Source: CAZAFM01 sp964484395
GTDB lineage: Bacteria > Campylobacterota > Campylobacteria > Campylobacterales > CAZAFM01
Assembly (NCBI GenBank): GCA_964484395.1
Contig: CAZAFM010000032.1
Span: forward strand, 1 to 22,280
Reading direction: 5' to 3'
DNA length: 22,280 nucleotides
Below, in pieces: positions 8,450 through 16,590 of this stretch. A model generated the notes under the pieces. It was not told where the DNA came from, made no database searches, and was given only the letters and a program-made list of their open reading frames with translations. The stretch's first letter is position 1, and the number at the start of each line of letters is the position of its first letter. The position numbers and the translations under genes were made by a program.

Positions 8450-9670
8450 ATGAAAAGTGTTGCAAGTGAGATTATACAAGAAGTGTTCAAAAACTATGAG
8501 GGAAAGGCAGCCATCGCACTTAAAGGAGAGGTTGTGGTAGGAGAGCAAAATAGTGCTTGTATTATGGATATACTCCATGAAGGTGTTATTAGAGACATGG
8601 CACTAAAAAGCAGTCTTATAGAGCTTGCTAAAGCCCATATGAAAGGCTATGTGGAGATAAAAGGAGATATTCATACACTATTTGAGTTTACTGATTATCT
8701 TATTATCCACGATATCCCTCTTACAACCAAAATGAAGCTACTACCAAAGGTCATGCTACTTGAAAAACTTGAGATAAAAGCAGAAGGTAGTGGTGTAAGC
8801 AAAAACTCCAAAGAGTCCATAAGCTATCACTATGATGTATCAAACCAGTTTTACAAGCTCTTTTTAGATGAGAATATGGTCTACTCATGTGGATACTTTA
8901 AAAAAGAGGACAACTCACTTGATTTAGCACAAAAGGATAAGCTAGACCATATCTGCAGAAAACTCCATCTCAAAAAAGATGAAACACTACTTGATATAGG
9001 ATGCGGATGGGGCTCTATGCTGATATGGGCAGCACAGTATTATGGTATCAAGGGTCATGGTATTACCTTGAGTGAAAATCAGCTTGAAGTGGCAAAAGAG
9101 AGGGCAAAAGAGCATGGGCTTGAGGATAGGGTCACATTTGAGCTTAGAGACTATAGAGACCTTGATGATAGCATTAAATATGACAAGATAGTAAGTATAG
9201 GCATGTTTGAGCACATTGGTATCAAAAACTACCCTATCTATTTTGGTAAGGTTAAAGAGCTTTTAAAGAATCAGGGGATATTTCTAAATCACGGCATCAC
9301 CACTACCTCAGAATGGGGTGTTTCAGAGGCTTCTAGGTTTATAAACAAATACATTTTTCCTGATGGTGAGCTTGCAAAAATAAGTCAAGTACTCTCATCA
9401 ATGGAGGACTTAGACTGGGAAATAGAAGATGTAGAGAGTCTAAGACGGCACTATGCACTAACACTAAAAGCTTGGGTTGATAATCTTGAAAAAAACAGAG
9501 AAAAAGCGGTTGAGTCAACGAATTTTGAGTCTTATGCACTATGGAGAATCTATATGGCAGGCTCTGCTCACTACTTTAGAACAGGAGATATTGGTATCTA
9601 CCAAATAGTTGCTTCTAAAAGAGGAGAAAATCTTAGACTACCACTAACAAGGGAGCATATATATAAATGA
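8450..9670 (+). CDS. Cyclopropane-fatty-acid synthase family methyltransferase
   Basis: A 406-residue SAM-dependent methyltransferase of the Cfa family, which transfers a methylene or methyl group to the double bond of a phospholipid acyl chain at the membrane. An N-terminal SCP2-like lipid-binding part covers about 1-110; then come the linker SYHYDVSNQFYKLFLD, YSCGYF (C147), the SAM motif LDIGCGWGS at 181-189, GMFEHIG (E254), NHGITT (H281) and RRHYALTLKAW (Y335). By motif alignment these cysteine, glutamate, histidine and tyrosine residues correspond to the active-site and bicarbonate ligands of E. coli Cfa. Last gene of the operon, 13 bases after the hydrolase, with AAGGA 9 bases before its ATG. 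It may be an ordinary cfa, or a lipid-tailoring enzyme for the product of the two genes before it; the operon favours the latter but does not prove it. Confidence 0.88.
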   Translation: MKSVASEIIQEVFKNYEGKAAIALKGEVVVGEQNSACIMDILHEGVIRDMALKSSLIELAKAHMKGYVEIKGDIHTLFEFTDYLIIHDIPLTTKMKLLPKVMLLEKLEIKAEGSGVSKNSKESISYHYDVSNQFYKLFLDENMVYSCGYFKKEDNSLDLAQKDKLDHICRKLHLKKDETLLDIGCGWGSMLIWAAQYYGIKGHGITLSENQLEVAKERAKEHGLEDRVTFELRDYRDLDDSIKYDKIVSIGMFEHIGIKNYPIYFGKVKELLKNQGIFLNHGITTTSEWGVSEASRFINKYIFPDGELAKISQVLSSMEDLDWEIEDVESLRRHYALTLKAWVDNLEKNREKAVESTNFESYALWRIYMAGSAHYFRTGDIGIYQIVASKRGENLRLPLTREHIYK

Positions 9671-9842
9671 CTTTATATTTTCTATGACTACGATTTATAA
9701 TCTGGATGCTGATACTACCACTACGGTTGCTGGACTTGTTTTAAGCCCTTGCGTTATTTTAGCAATGTCTATATCAGCGCTTGAAGTTTTTTATGGTTGC
9801 TTTTGCTTCTTTGTATCATAGTGCTTGAAGCTAAAGGTTTTA

Positions 9843-9938
9843 TTATGAAAAATATATATTACCAACAACTGCTACAACTACAAATACCTTTACAAGTACA
9901 ATTTGAGCGACTTTGCTTTCTTTTATTTTTTCAACCAA
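9843..9938 (-). CDS. Possible 31-residue single-span membrane peptide
   Basis: A TTG-initiated frame with AAGGA 6 bases upstream encodes 31 residues: a charged start (VEKIKESK), then a hydrophobic run (AQIVLVKVFVVVAVVG) and a short tail NIYFS before TAA. The layout is that of small membrane peptides or type I toxins, but nothing beyond the ribosome-binding site and composition supports it. It may equally be debris of a decayed gene. Confidence 0.18.
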   Translation of the reverse strand: MVEKIKESKVAQIVLVKVFVVVAVVGNIYFS

Positions 9939-10203
9939 TCTTTATCCTTTTTTTGTAGGTGGTTAATCTATATCTTCTAATCTTAGACAAAGTATATCAA
10001 CTATTTTTTTTCTAGTGATAAAATTATCAATATAAGTTAACTTTTTAATATCCATTTCTTTTTTATGTACAATCATTTATCAGCAATACATTATATATCA
10101 ATTCTCTATAAAATCACTTAATATATTGTCATTTAAAATGTTATGCTATCAAATACGCTTAAAATTCTAAAATGAATTGATACATACTTAATCTTATACA
10201 TTA

Positions 10204-10209
10204 TATAAT
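10204..10209 (+). promoter_or_regulatory. Candidate -10 box before the PAP2 gene
   Basis: A perfect TATAAT lies 28 bases before the PAP2 start codon, at the end of a very A+T-rich stretch. No good -35 hexamer stands at the right distance, which is common in Campylobacterota, where the -10 box dominates. It would drive the PAP2-flippase-GT39 operon. Confidence 0.45.
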
Positions 10210-10237
10210 TTTACTACTTCAATCTCAAAGGTACTAT

Positions 10238-10987
10238 TTGGAACGCTTTTTAAAAAATCTTCTGCCTATTTTTCTTGTATATATAGCTTTTTTTCTGCTT
10301 TTTCCGCAGGTTGATATATATTTTAGTAAGCTTTTTATGGATGAGAGCGGTCATTTTGTACCTAAGGATGCTCCTCTAACCTCAGCCATATACTATAGTG
10401 TTGAGTATCTTGGGATTACTATTTTGATTGTTTTTATCACCTTTTTTACATATGAGAGTATTAAAAAAAAGCCTTTGATAAAAGAACTAAACAAAAAGGC
10501 TATACTATTTGCCCTAGCCTTCATAGTAGTTGCAAATGGAGTTATTATAAATAGCACACTAAAAGAGCTTTCAGGCAGGGCAAGACCCTCTAAAGTCATA
10601 GAGCTAGGAGGTGAACAACAATTCTCCCCACCACTAATTAAAGCTTATGAGTGCAGTAATCATAACTGCTCTTTTAGCTCAGGTCATAGTGGGTTTGCTT
10701 TTAGTATGCTTGTTTTTGCATTTATTTTTAGAAAATATGCTGATAAGATATTTTTTGCTTCAATCATCTATGGACTTGCAGTTTCATTAACTAGGATTGC
10801 CCAAGGTGGGCACTTTCTTAGTGATACGCTATTTTCATTTTTTGTAGCAGCTTTTAGTGCTCAGCTGTTTTACTATCTCTTTTATCCAGATCGTTCACCT
10901 AGTTATTATAGAAAAAATGGGGTCTTTTTTGCACTATTTTACTTAGGGCTTACTGTTTACTACTTTTTTGGAGCATTGCTGGGTTGA
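10238..10987 (+). CDS. PAP2-family membrane phosphatase
   Basis: A 249-residue inner-membrane phosphatase with the three acid-phosphatase motifs of the PAP2 family: K-x6-RP (K109 to R116-P117), SSGH (H150) and R-x5-H-x3-D (R186, H192, D196). Six hydrophobic segments surround them, which puts the active site on the periplasmic side. Members remove phosphate from undecaprenyl pyrophosphate, phosphatidylglycerol phosphate or lipid A; the neighbouring flippase-like and GT39 genes suggest a polyprenyl or lipid A substrate (inference). The start is TTG at 10238, with AAAGG 6 bases upstream; no other start codon lies nearby before the conserved region. Its TGA shares one base with the ATG of the next gene. 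Confidence 0.87.
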   Translation: MERFLKNLLPIFLVYIAFFLLFPQVDIYFSKLFMDESGHFVPKDAPLTSAIYYSVEYLGITILIVFITFFTYESIKKKPLIKELNKKAILFALAFIVVANGVIINSTLKELSGRARPSKVIELGGEQQFSPPLIKAYECSNHNCSFSSGHSGFAFSMLVFAFIFRKYADKIFFASIIYGLAVSLTRIAQGGHFLSDTLFSFFVAAFSAQLFYYLFYPDRSPSYYRKNGVFFALFYLGLTVYYFFGALLG

Positions 10988-11901
10988 TGGATTTTAAACT
11001 AATATTCAAAACAGTTGTAACTATTGGTATTTTTATTTTTCTATCTTTTTTTGTGGATGTGAAGAGGGTTTTATTAGAAATCATAGATGCTTCACCTCTG
11101 TTTTTACTTCTAGCTATAGTTTTTCAGTTTTTAAGTACTCTGCTTGCTAGTTATAGATGGAATATCATTATGAATATACTGGGGTTTAAAGAGAGATTCA
11201 TCTTTTATTTCAAGAGTTATTTTAAGGGCTCTTTTTTCAACCAACTTTTACCAAGTAACATAGGTGGAGATGCAGTTAGACTACTTGACCTAAAAGCACA
11301 AGGATATGGGCTTAAGGACTCTTTTTTTGGGATTGTTATTGATAGGGTTTTTGGGATATTAGCACTTGTGACTTTGGGAATATTTGCTGGATTTTTTGCT
11401 GGAGATGTTATACCTCATGGGCTATATCTTATGATAAACTATATATTTGTAGGGACTATACTTGGGGTCTTGGTTTTGACACTTTATGGGAAGTTAAAAC
11501 CCATGCTAAATCTCAAAATAACTGCACCTATTAGAGACATTTCTAAAAGCTTTTATCTGGTTTTTAGGGATACTAGGCTTTTTATTATACAGTTTGTCTA
11601 CTCTCTTTTTGTGCACATTTTTGCTATTTTATCAGTATTTATGATTGCAAAAGGAGTTGGAATAGATCAAGATGCAATGCTGTTTTTGATGCTTGTACCT
11701 ATTGTAATTCTTCTTATGGCTATTCCTATATCTCTAGCTGGATGGGGAATTAGAGAGGGGGCAATGGTTGGGCTTTTTTCATTAGCTGGAGTATCAAAGG
11801 AGCTTATCTTATCTGTTTCTATAATCTATGGATTTGTGGTTATTGTAACTATTCTTCCGGGATTTTACTACTGGCTTAGTGATAAAAAGAGTATAGTATG
11901 A
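10987..11901 (+). CDS. Lysylphosphatidylglycerol synthetase TM-domain / AglD-like (UPF0104) protein
   Basis: A 304-residue integral membrane protein of the family containing the MprF flippase domain and AglD. Signs are SYRWNIIMNILGF, a FFNQLLPSNIGGDAVRLLDL segment (the hallmark Q-x-x-P-S-x-x-G-G-D), DRVFGILALV and the AGWGIREGAMVGLF loop near the C-terminus, with about seven to eight hydrophobic segments. Such proteins are thought to move lipids or lipid-linked sugars across the inner membrane. ATG at 10987 overlaps the PAP2 stop (TGATG); a TTG one codon earlier is possible. Its last bases overlap the following GT39 gene by four. Family is clear, cargo unknown. Confidence 0.84.
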   Translation: MDFKLIFKTVVTIGIFIFLSFFVDVKRVLLEIIDASPLFLLLAIVFQFLSTLLASYRWNIIMNILGFKERFIFYFKSYFKGSFFNQLLPSNIGGDAVRLLDLKAQGYGLKDSFFGIVIDRVFGILALVTLGIFAGFFAGDVIPHGLYLMINYIFVGTILGVLVLTLYGKLKPMLNLKITAPIRDISKSFYLVFRDTRLFIIQFVYSLFVHIFAILSVFMIAKGVGIDQDAMLFLMLVPIVILLMAIPISLAGWGIREGAMVGLFSLAGVSKELILSVSIIYGFVVIVTILPGFYYWLSDKKSIV

Positions 11902-13298
11902 CAGAGATTTTAAAACAAAACAGACTTATTGTTTTTGCCTTTTTTGTCACTGCTTTTAGCATCATATATAACCAAAGCATACCTCTATATCTTGATGAAG
12001 CCTACTACTGGATGTGGAGTAAACATCTAGCACTAAGCTACTTTGATCATCCACCTATGATTGCTTATGTGCTGTATCTTTTTACATCTGTTTTTGGGGA
12101 TTCTGTTTTTGCTATTAGGAGTGCTTCACTATCTATGCTTCTTGTAGCTGGATGGTTTGTTTATAAGCTTGCGTATGAAGTTTTTAAAGACAAAGCTACT
12201 GCTGAGTTGGCTCTTTTTATCTACCTTATTATTCCTATTATTGAGCTTGGATTTACTATTAGTACTATTGATTCTCCACTTACTATGTTTTGGGCTGGAG
12301 CTCTTTATTATTCATTTAGGGCGCTTAAGAGTGATCGCTGGAGTGATTATCTATTGTTAGGGGTGTTTATTGGTGCAGCTATGCTTAGTAAGTATACTGC
12401 TGTACTTCTTGTAGCTTCACTCCTGCTATATCTACTACTTTTTGAAACAAAAAAGTTTTTGACCCTCAAGTTTTGGATAGCGGTTTTAGTTGCTTTTGTT
12501 GTTTTCTCTCCTGTGATTATCTGGAACTTTCAAAATGAGTTTATTAGCTTCTCTTTTCAGTACACGCATGGGACTTCAGATGAGTTTATTATCAAGTGGG
12601 CTAAGTTTTTTGACTTTCTAGGTGGTCAGCTAGTTGTTCTCTCACCACTATTTTTTCTAGTTGCAGTTTTTATGCTCTACAAAAAAAGGAAGTGGTTTAG
12701 AGATAGAGATAAGCTCTTTTTGCTTATAAACTTTCTTCTTCCACTACTCTTTTTCTTATACAAAGCACTCTTTAAAAAAATGGAGCTAAACTGGGCTGCC
12801 CCTGCATACTTAGCTCTCATTCCTCTTCTAGCTTACTTTTTTGTAGAGCAGAAGTACAAAAAGACAGTTATTATAGGCTCTACACTATCTATCCTCATAG
12901 TCTTAGTTATGAAGTTTCCACTGCTTTTTGGACTAAAAGATGAGCTAAACTTTCATAATAGGCTATTTGGTCCTTATGAGGTCACAGAAGTGATAAAGCC
13001 ATATATGAAAAAAGATGATGCACTCTTCTCCTATCACTATGCCTTTGCTTCTGTGCTGGCTTTCTATCTTGATAAACCCTATTCCACATTTGTACCGTTT
13101 CCAAGTCGCTTTAGTCAGTTTGATATATGGGATAGTAAGCAAGTGTGGAAGAGTAAAAGCGGGATTTTTGTAGACAAAAGTGATATATCTTCAAGATTAG
13201 AAAAAGAGTTTAAAACTGTAGAGCTTCTAAAACATGTAGAGCTAAAAAAAGATGGCTTTTTACCAAAAACATACTACATATATAGAGTAATGCACTAA
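11898..13298 (+). CDS. Second GT39 membrane glycosyltransferase
   Basis: A 466-residue GT39 protein with the acidic pair D33-E34 (YLDEAYYWMWSK) in the first periplasmic loop, followed by SYFDHPPMIAYVL (D50-H51-P52-P53), typical of PMT_2-type bacterial enzymes. About nine membrane segments are followed by a short C-terminal periplasmic part (about 355-466). It is shorter and clearly different from the GT39 protein at 2-1636, so the window holds two separate polyprenyl-phosphate-sugar transferases. The start is an ATGA overlap with the preceding gene. Probable role: final sugar transfer onto an envelope acceptor, using carrier lipid recycled by the PAP2 enzyme (inference). Confidence 0.87.
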   Translation: MTEILKQNRLIVFAFFVTAFSIIYNQSIPLYLDEAYYWMWSKHLALSYFDHPPMIAYVLYLFTSVFGDSVFAIRSASLSMLLVAGWFVYKLAYEVFKDKATAELALFIYLIIPIIELGFTISTIDSPLTMFWAGALYYSFRALKSDRWSDYLLLGVFIGAAMLSKYTAVLLVASLLLYLLLFETKKFLTLKFWIAVLVAFVVFSPVIIWNFQNEFISFSFQYTHGTSDEFIIKWAKFFDFLGGQLVVLSPLFFLVAVFMLYKKRKWFRDRDKLFLLINFLLPLLFFLYKALFKKMELNWAAPAYLALIPLLAYFFVEQKYKKTVIIGSTLSILIVLVMKFPLLFGLKDELNFHNRLFGPYEVTEVIKPYMKKDDALFSYHYAFASVLAFYLDKPYSTFVPFPSRFSQFDIWDSKQVWKSKSGIFVDKSDISSRLEKEFKTVELLKHVELKKDGFLPKTYYIYRVMH

Positions 13299-13313
13299 TT
13301 TGTGATAATTTCT

Positions 13314-13321
13314 GCTACAAT
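13314..13321 (+). promoter_or_regulatory. Candidate extended -10 promoter before the rhodanese gene
   Basis: CTACAAT preceded by TG gives the extended -10 form TGCTACAAT, 27 bases before the start codon, in the 50-base gap after the GT39 gene. No -35 hexamer is evident. It supports separate transcription of the rhodanese and the downstream EAL protein. Confidence 0.4.
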
Positions 13322-13348
13322 TAAAACAAGAAAATAGTAAGGTAAGTT

Positions 13349-14191
13349 ATGAGAAAAATTGTAGCACTTTTTGTTTTTAGTCTAAGCTTACTAGCTAGCC
13401 CTGCGGTAGTGGATGTAGAGTGGCTAGAACAAAACAGGGAGAATAAAAACATAGTAATAGTTGACCTAAGAGAGCCATCTGAGTATCAAGAAGGACACAT
13501 AGAGGGTGCAGTAAACATCCATGCATACAAAAAACTCTTTGGTGAAGACTATATGATGCCTGGTCTTGATGAGCTTAGAGAGACTTTTAGCAATGCTGGG
13601 ATTGATAGTAGCTCAAAGGTTGTTGTTTATGATAATGGGGAGTTTATCTGGGCTGCTAGAGCCTACTGGCTACTTGAAACACTCGGTCATAGTAGGGTAA
13701 GTATGCTAAATGTTGGATACGGTAATTGGGATAAAAATAGAGTAAAAATCTCAACAAAACCCACAAAAGTAGAACCAAAAGAGTTTATCCCAAGGGTTGA
13801 TAACAGCAAGCTACAAACAAAACTAGGTACACTTGTCTCAATAGGAAAAAAGACTATTATTGATGGAAGAGCCCATTCTCACTACTCCGGAGAAGAGTCG
13901 CTAGCTAAGCGATATGGACACATACCAACAGCACAAAACTATGCTTGTACTCAAAACTATGAAGTCACCAAGAGAGGCACTAAGATAAAGGATTTTGACA
14001 CACTAAAAGAGGTATATAAAGACCTTCCAAAAGATAAAGAGATTATTCTTTATTGTGATGGAGGAGCAGAAGCCGCACTTAATTATGTAGTGCTTCAAGA
14101 GCTAGGTTATAATGTATCTGTATATGATGGTTCATGGCTAGAGTGGGGTAATGACCCCGCAGTTCCAATAGAAAATCCATCTGAAAACTAA
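13349..14191 (+). CDS. Periplasmic two-domain rhodanese (thiosulfate sulfurtransferase-like)
   Basis: A 280-residue protein with a Sec signal peptide (KIVALFVFSLSLLAS, cleavage near residue 17) and two tandem rhodanese domains. The first (about 20-135) is a structural copy: its loop VVYDNGEFIWAARA has Asp where the catalytic cysteine would be. The second (about 150-275) carries the active-site cysteine C236 in the loop ILYCDGGAEAAL. Rhodaneses move a sulfane sulfur from donors such as thiosulfate or persulfide to a thiophilic acceptor; a periplasmic one fits a sulfur-oxidising or sulfur-respiring lifestyle (inference). AAGG lies 6 bases before the ATG, with a probable promoter of its own at 13314-13321. 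The next gene follows within 14 bases. Confidence 0.87.
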   Translation: MRKIVALFVFSLSLLASPAVVDVEWLEQNRENKNIVIVDLREPSEYQEGHIEGAVNIHAYKKLFGEDYMMPGLDELRETFSNAGIDSSSKVVVYDNGEFIWAARAYWLLETLGHSRVSMLNVGYGNWDKNRVKISTKPTKVEPKEFIPRVDNSKLQTKLGTLVSIGKKTIIDGRAHSHYSGEESLAKRYGHIPTAQNYACTQNYEVTKRGTKIKDFDTLKEVYKDLPKDKEIILYCDGGAEAALNYVVLQELGYNVSVYDGSWLEWGNDPAVPIENPSEN

Positions 14192-14205
14192 AATTAAGAG
14201 GCTTG

Positions 14206-16590
14206 GTGTCTGAAGCTAGCTATAAAGGGTCAATTAAAGCTCGCTTAACGGGTATTATTTTTTTGGTTGTATCCCTAACTGGAATACTAGGATATGGAGC
14301 ATTTGTATATTGGTATATGTCCAATCAGCAACAAAGAGTCATAAACCTCTCTGAAACTGTAGGCTTAGTGCTAAGTCAGGACTTTGCAAAGCTAGTGTTG
14401 TTAAATGATATGGATGTCGCATCTGATATAACTGCAAAACTACACTCCTTTCAAAGACTAGAGTCAATGGTTCTTCATAGAGCAGCTGATGGTAAGGCAG
14501 TATATCAGTATAGTAGGGATTCAAAAAGCTTTACTCCAAAGCCACTACCACCATCAGAACAAAGAGTAACAACAATATCAAGCGGTGATGCAATTGTATT
14601 TATAGAGGCGAAGTATCAAGGATACTATTTTGGTGATGTGGTTTTTGAGTTTGAAGTAGATACGGTTCTTGATATTATCTTAAGAGATAGTAAATTCCTA
14701 CTCTTTGTTGCACTATCGCTACTACTTCTTTCATACTTACTATCTCTGTTTTTTGCTAGAAAGTTTACAGACCCAATCCTAAAACTACTATACTTTTTAG
14801 AAAAAATAGAGCTTAGTGACTCACTAAATCAGCGCATTATAACCCATGAAAACAATGAGTTTGGGAGACTTTATAATGAAGTTAATACGATGCTTTCAAG
14901 ACTTGATTTAGCAAGACAAGCTCAAAAGCTATCTGCCGTAGCTTTTGAAACACAAAGTGGAATGACTATTACAAATGCTAACCAAGAGATTTTAAAAGTC
15001 AATAAAGCATTTACTGAGATAACTGGATATAGTGCAAGTGAGGTAGTTGGAAAAACCCCATCACTTCTTAGCTCTGGGAAACATGATGATAGTTTTTATA
15101 AAAATATGTGGGAGTCACTTAAAAAAAATCACTACTGGAGTGGAGAGATATGGAACCGCCACAAAAACGGAGATGTATATCCTGAGCATCTAACTATTCA
15201 AGCAGTTCTTGATGATAATGGAGAGATAATCTACTTTGTTGCTGCATTTCTTGATTTGACTCTACAAAAACAAGCACAAGAAAAAATAGAGTTTTTAAGT
15301 AGCTACGATGCACTAACTGGGCTTGCTAATAAGACAATGCTCACTAACTCTCTTCAAGAGTATATTGATAAAGATATTACAAAAACAAAGGGAGCTTTAA
15401 TATGCTTTGATTTTAATGATTTTAAAGCTATAAATGACACTTATGGTTATATATGTGGTGATATGCTCCTACAAGAAGTAGCAAAAAGATTAAAAAAAGA
15501 GTTTACAGATGCTGACCTGCTAGCTAGACTTAGTGCAGATGAGTTTGCACTCTGGTTTTGCAACCTTCACAAAGACACAAAAGAAGCTACACTAATTGCT
15601 GAAAACTATGCAAAAGAGCTTCTATCTATTCTAGCAGAATCATATAGACTAAATGAGAACATAGTTAATTCCGTCCCTTCAGTTGGTATTACTATCTATG
15701 ATGATAGAGCAAAAGACGCCCAAAAGCTTATCAATGAAGCTCACACGGCACTTCATCAAACTAAGAGCTACCCTGATAAAAGTATCGCTTTTTTTGATGA
15801 GAGCTTCCAAGAGATGGCAAAAGAGCACTTGACACTCTATACGGAACTCTTAAGCGCAATCAAAAATGATGAGTTCATACTTCTATATCAGCCTCAATAC
15901 AATAGTAAAGCACAGATATATGGAGCAGAAGCTCTAATAAGGTGGAATCACCCACAAAAAGGAATAATCTCACCCTTTGGATTTATAGATGTAGCTGAAA
16001 AAACAGGCTTAATTCTTCCTATAGGAAAATGGGTACTACAAAAAGCATGCAAACAACTATCACTCTGGCAACAAAAGAGTGAAACAAGAGGATGGATTAT
16101 GGCTATTAATGTTAGTGCAAGACAGTTCAATCAAGAAGACTTCGTCCAAACAGTAGAAGAAAGCATCACACAAAACTCCCTTAAGCCTCAACTTCTAAAG
16201 CTAGAGTTAACTGAGAGTTTGCTTGTCTATAATACAGATGAAGTTGTTGAGAAAATGCACAAACTAAGAGAGATTGGTGTACAGATATCACTTGATGACT
16301 TTGGCACAGGGTACTCATCACTTCAATACTTAAGAAAACTACCTCTAAATCAAGTAAAAATAGACAAATCTTTTGTTCAAGATATGATAGATAGTAGTAG
16401 TGATTCTGCAATTATCAGAAGTGTTATCTATCTTGGCGGAGTTTTTGGCTTTGAGGTGATAGCTGAGGGCGTAGAGAGTAGTGAGCAGTATGAGTATCTA
16501 AAAAAGTTAGGGTGCAGAGCATTTCAAGGATACTACTTTAGCAGACCAAAGCCACCTAAAGATATAGATATTAAAGCCTGTAGTTTTTAA
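14206..16590 (+). CDS. PAS-GGDEF-EAL protein, predicted c-di-GMP phosphodiesterase
   Basis: A 794-residue membrane signalling protein. Order: helix 1 (about 15-37), periplasmic sensor domain (38-163), helix 2 (164-184), HAMP (185-235), PAS (242-355, ITGYSASEVVGKTPSLLSSG), GGDEF (360-530) and EAL (540-785). The GGDEF motif reads SADEF (about 443-447), having lost both glycines, so cyclase activity is unlikely. The EAL half keeps EALIRW, NVSARQF, LELTES, LDDFGTGYSSL, IDKSF, AEGVES and QGYYFSRP, as expected of an active phosphodiesterase. It should therefore lower c-di-GMP, favouring motility, when its unknown signals are sensed. I chose GTG at 14206, four bases after AAGAGG; a TTG one codon earlier is too close to that site. 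It is co-oriented 14 bases after the rhodanese, and its 3' end overlaps the opposing GT2 gene by 20 bp. Confidence 0.9.
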   Translation: MSEASYKGSIKARLTGIIFLVVSLTGILGYGAFVYWYMSNQQQRVINLSETVGLVLSQDFAKLVLLNDMDVASDITAKLHSFQRLESMVLHRAADGKAVYQYSRDSKSFTPKPLPPSEQRVTTISSGDAIVFIEAKYQGYYFGDVVFEFEVDTVLDIILRDSKFLLFVALSLLLLSYLLSLFFARKFTDPILKLLYFLEKIELSDSLNQRIITHENNEFGRLYNEVNTMLSRLDLARQAQKLSAVAFETQSGMTITNANQEILKVNKAFTEITGYSASEVVGKTPSLLSSGKHDDSFYKNMWESLKKNHYWSGEIWNRHKNGDVYPEHLTIQAVLDDNGEIIYFVAAFLDLTLQKQAQEKIEFLSSYDALTGLANKTMLTNSLQEYIDKDITKTKGALICFDFNDFKAINDTYGYICGDMLLQEVAKRLKKEFTDADLLARLSADEFALWFCNLHKDTKEATLIAENYAKELLSILAESYRLNENIVNSVPSVGITIYDDRAKDAQKLINEAHTALHQTKSYPDKSIAFFDESFQEMAKEHLTLYTELLSAIKNDEFILLYQPQYNSKAQIYGAEALIRWNHPQKGIISPFGFIDVAEKTGLILPIGKWVLQKACKQLSLWQQKSETRGWIMAINVSARQFNQEDFVQTVEESITQNSLKPQLLKLELTESLLVYNTDEVVEKMHKLREIGVQISLDDFGTGYSSLQYLRKLPLNQVKIDKSFVQDMIDSSSDSAIIRSVIYLGGVFGFEVIAEGVESSEQYEYLKKLGCRAFQGYYFSRPKPPKDIDIKACSF

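Larger units (their letters stand above)
9671..10237. other. 567-bp AT-rich intergenic region with no convincing gene
   Basis: The left part (to about 9960) has a composition nearer to coding DNA, with stop-interrupted open stretches on the minus strand; one spans about 9690-9785 and reads ADIDIAKITQGLKTSPATV, but it has no start and resembles nothing I recognise. The right part (9985-10203) is very A+T rich and looks like plain spacer leading to the PAP2 promoter. No tRNA, clear terminator or long repeat was seen. It may be the remains of one or two lost genes. Confidence 0.5.

Noticed and set aside
9963..9981. TTAATCTATATCTTCTAAT in the 567-bp gap nearly repeats (18 of 19) at 22018-22036 in the leader of the motility gene.
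   Set aside because: A match of this length in A+T-rich DNA over 22 kb is close to what chance allows, and the two contexts share nothing else.
12157..12360. A leucine-rich 67-codon frame inside the second GT39 gene on the same strand.
   Set aside because: It is a frame-shifted reading of hydrophobic codons in a clear GT39 gene with no independent start signal.
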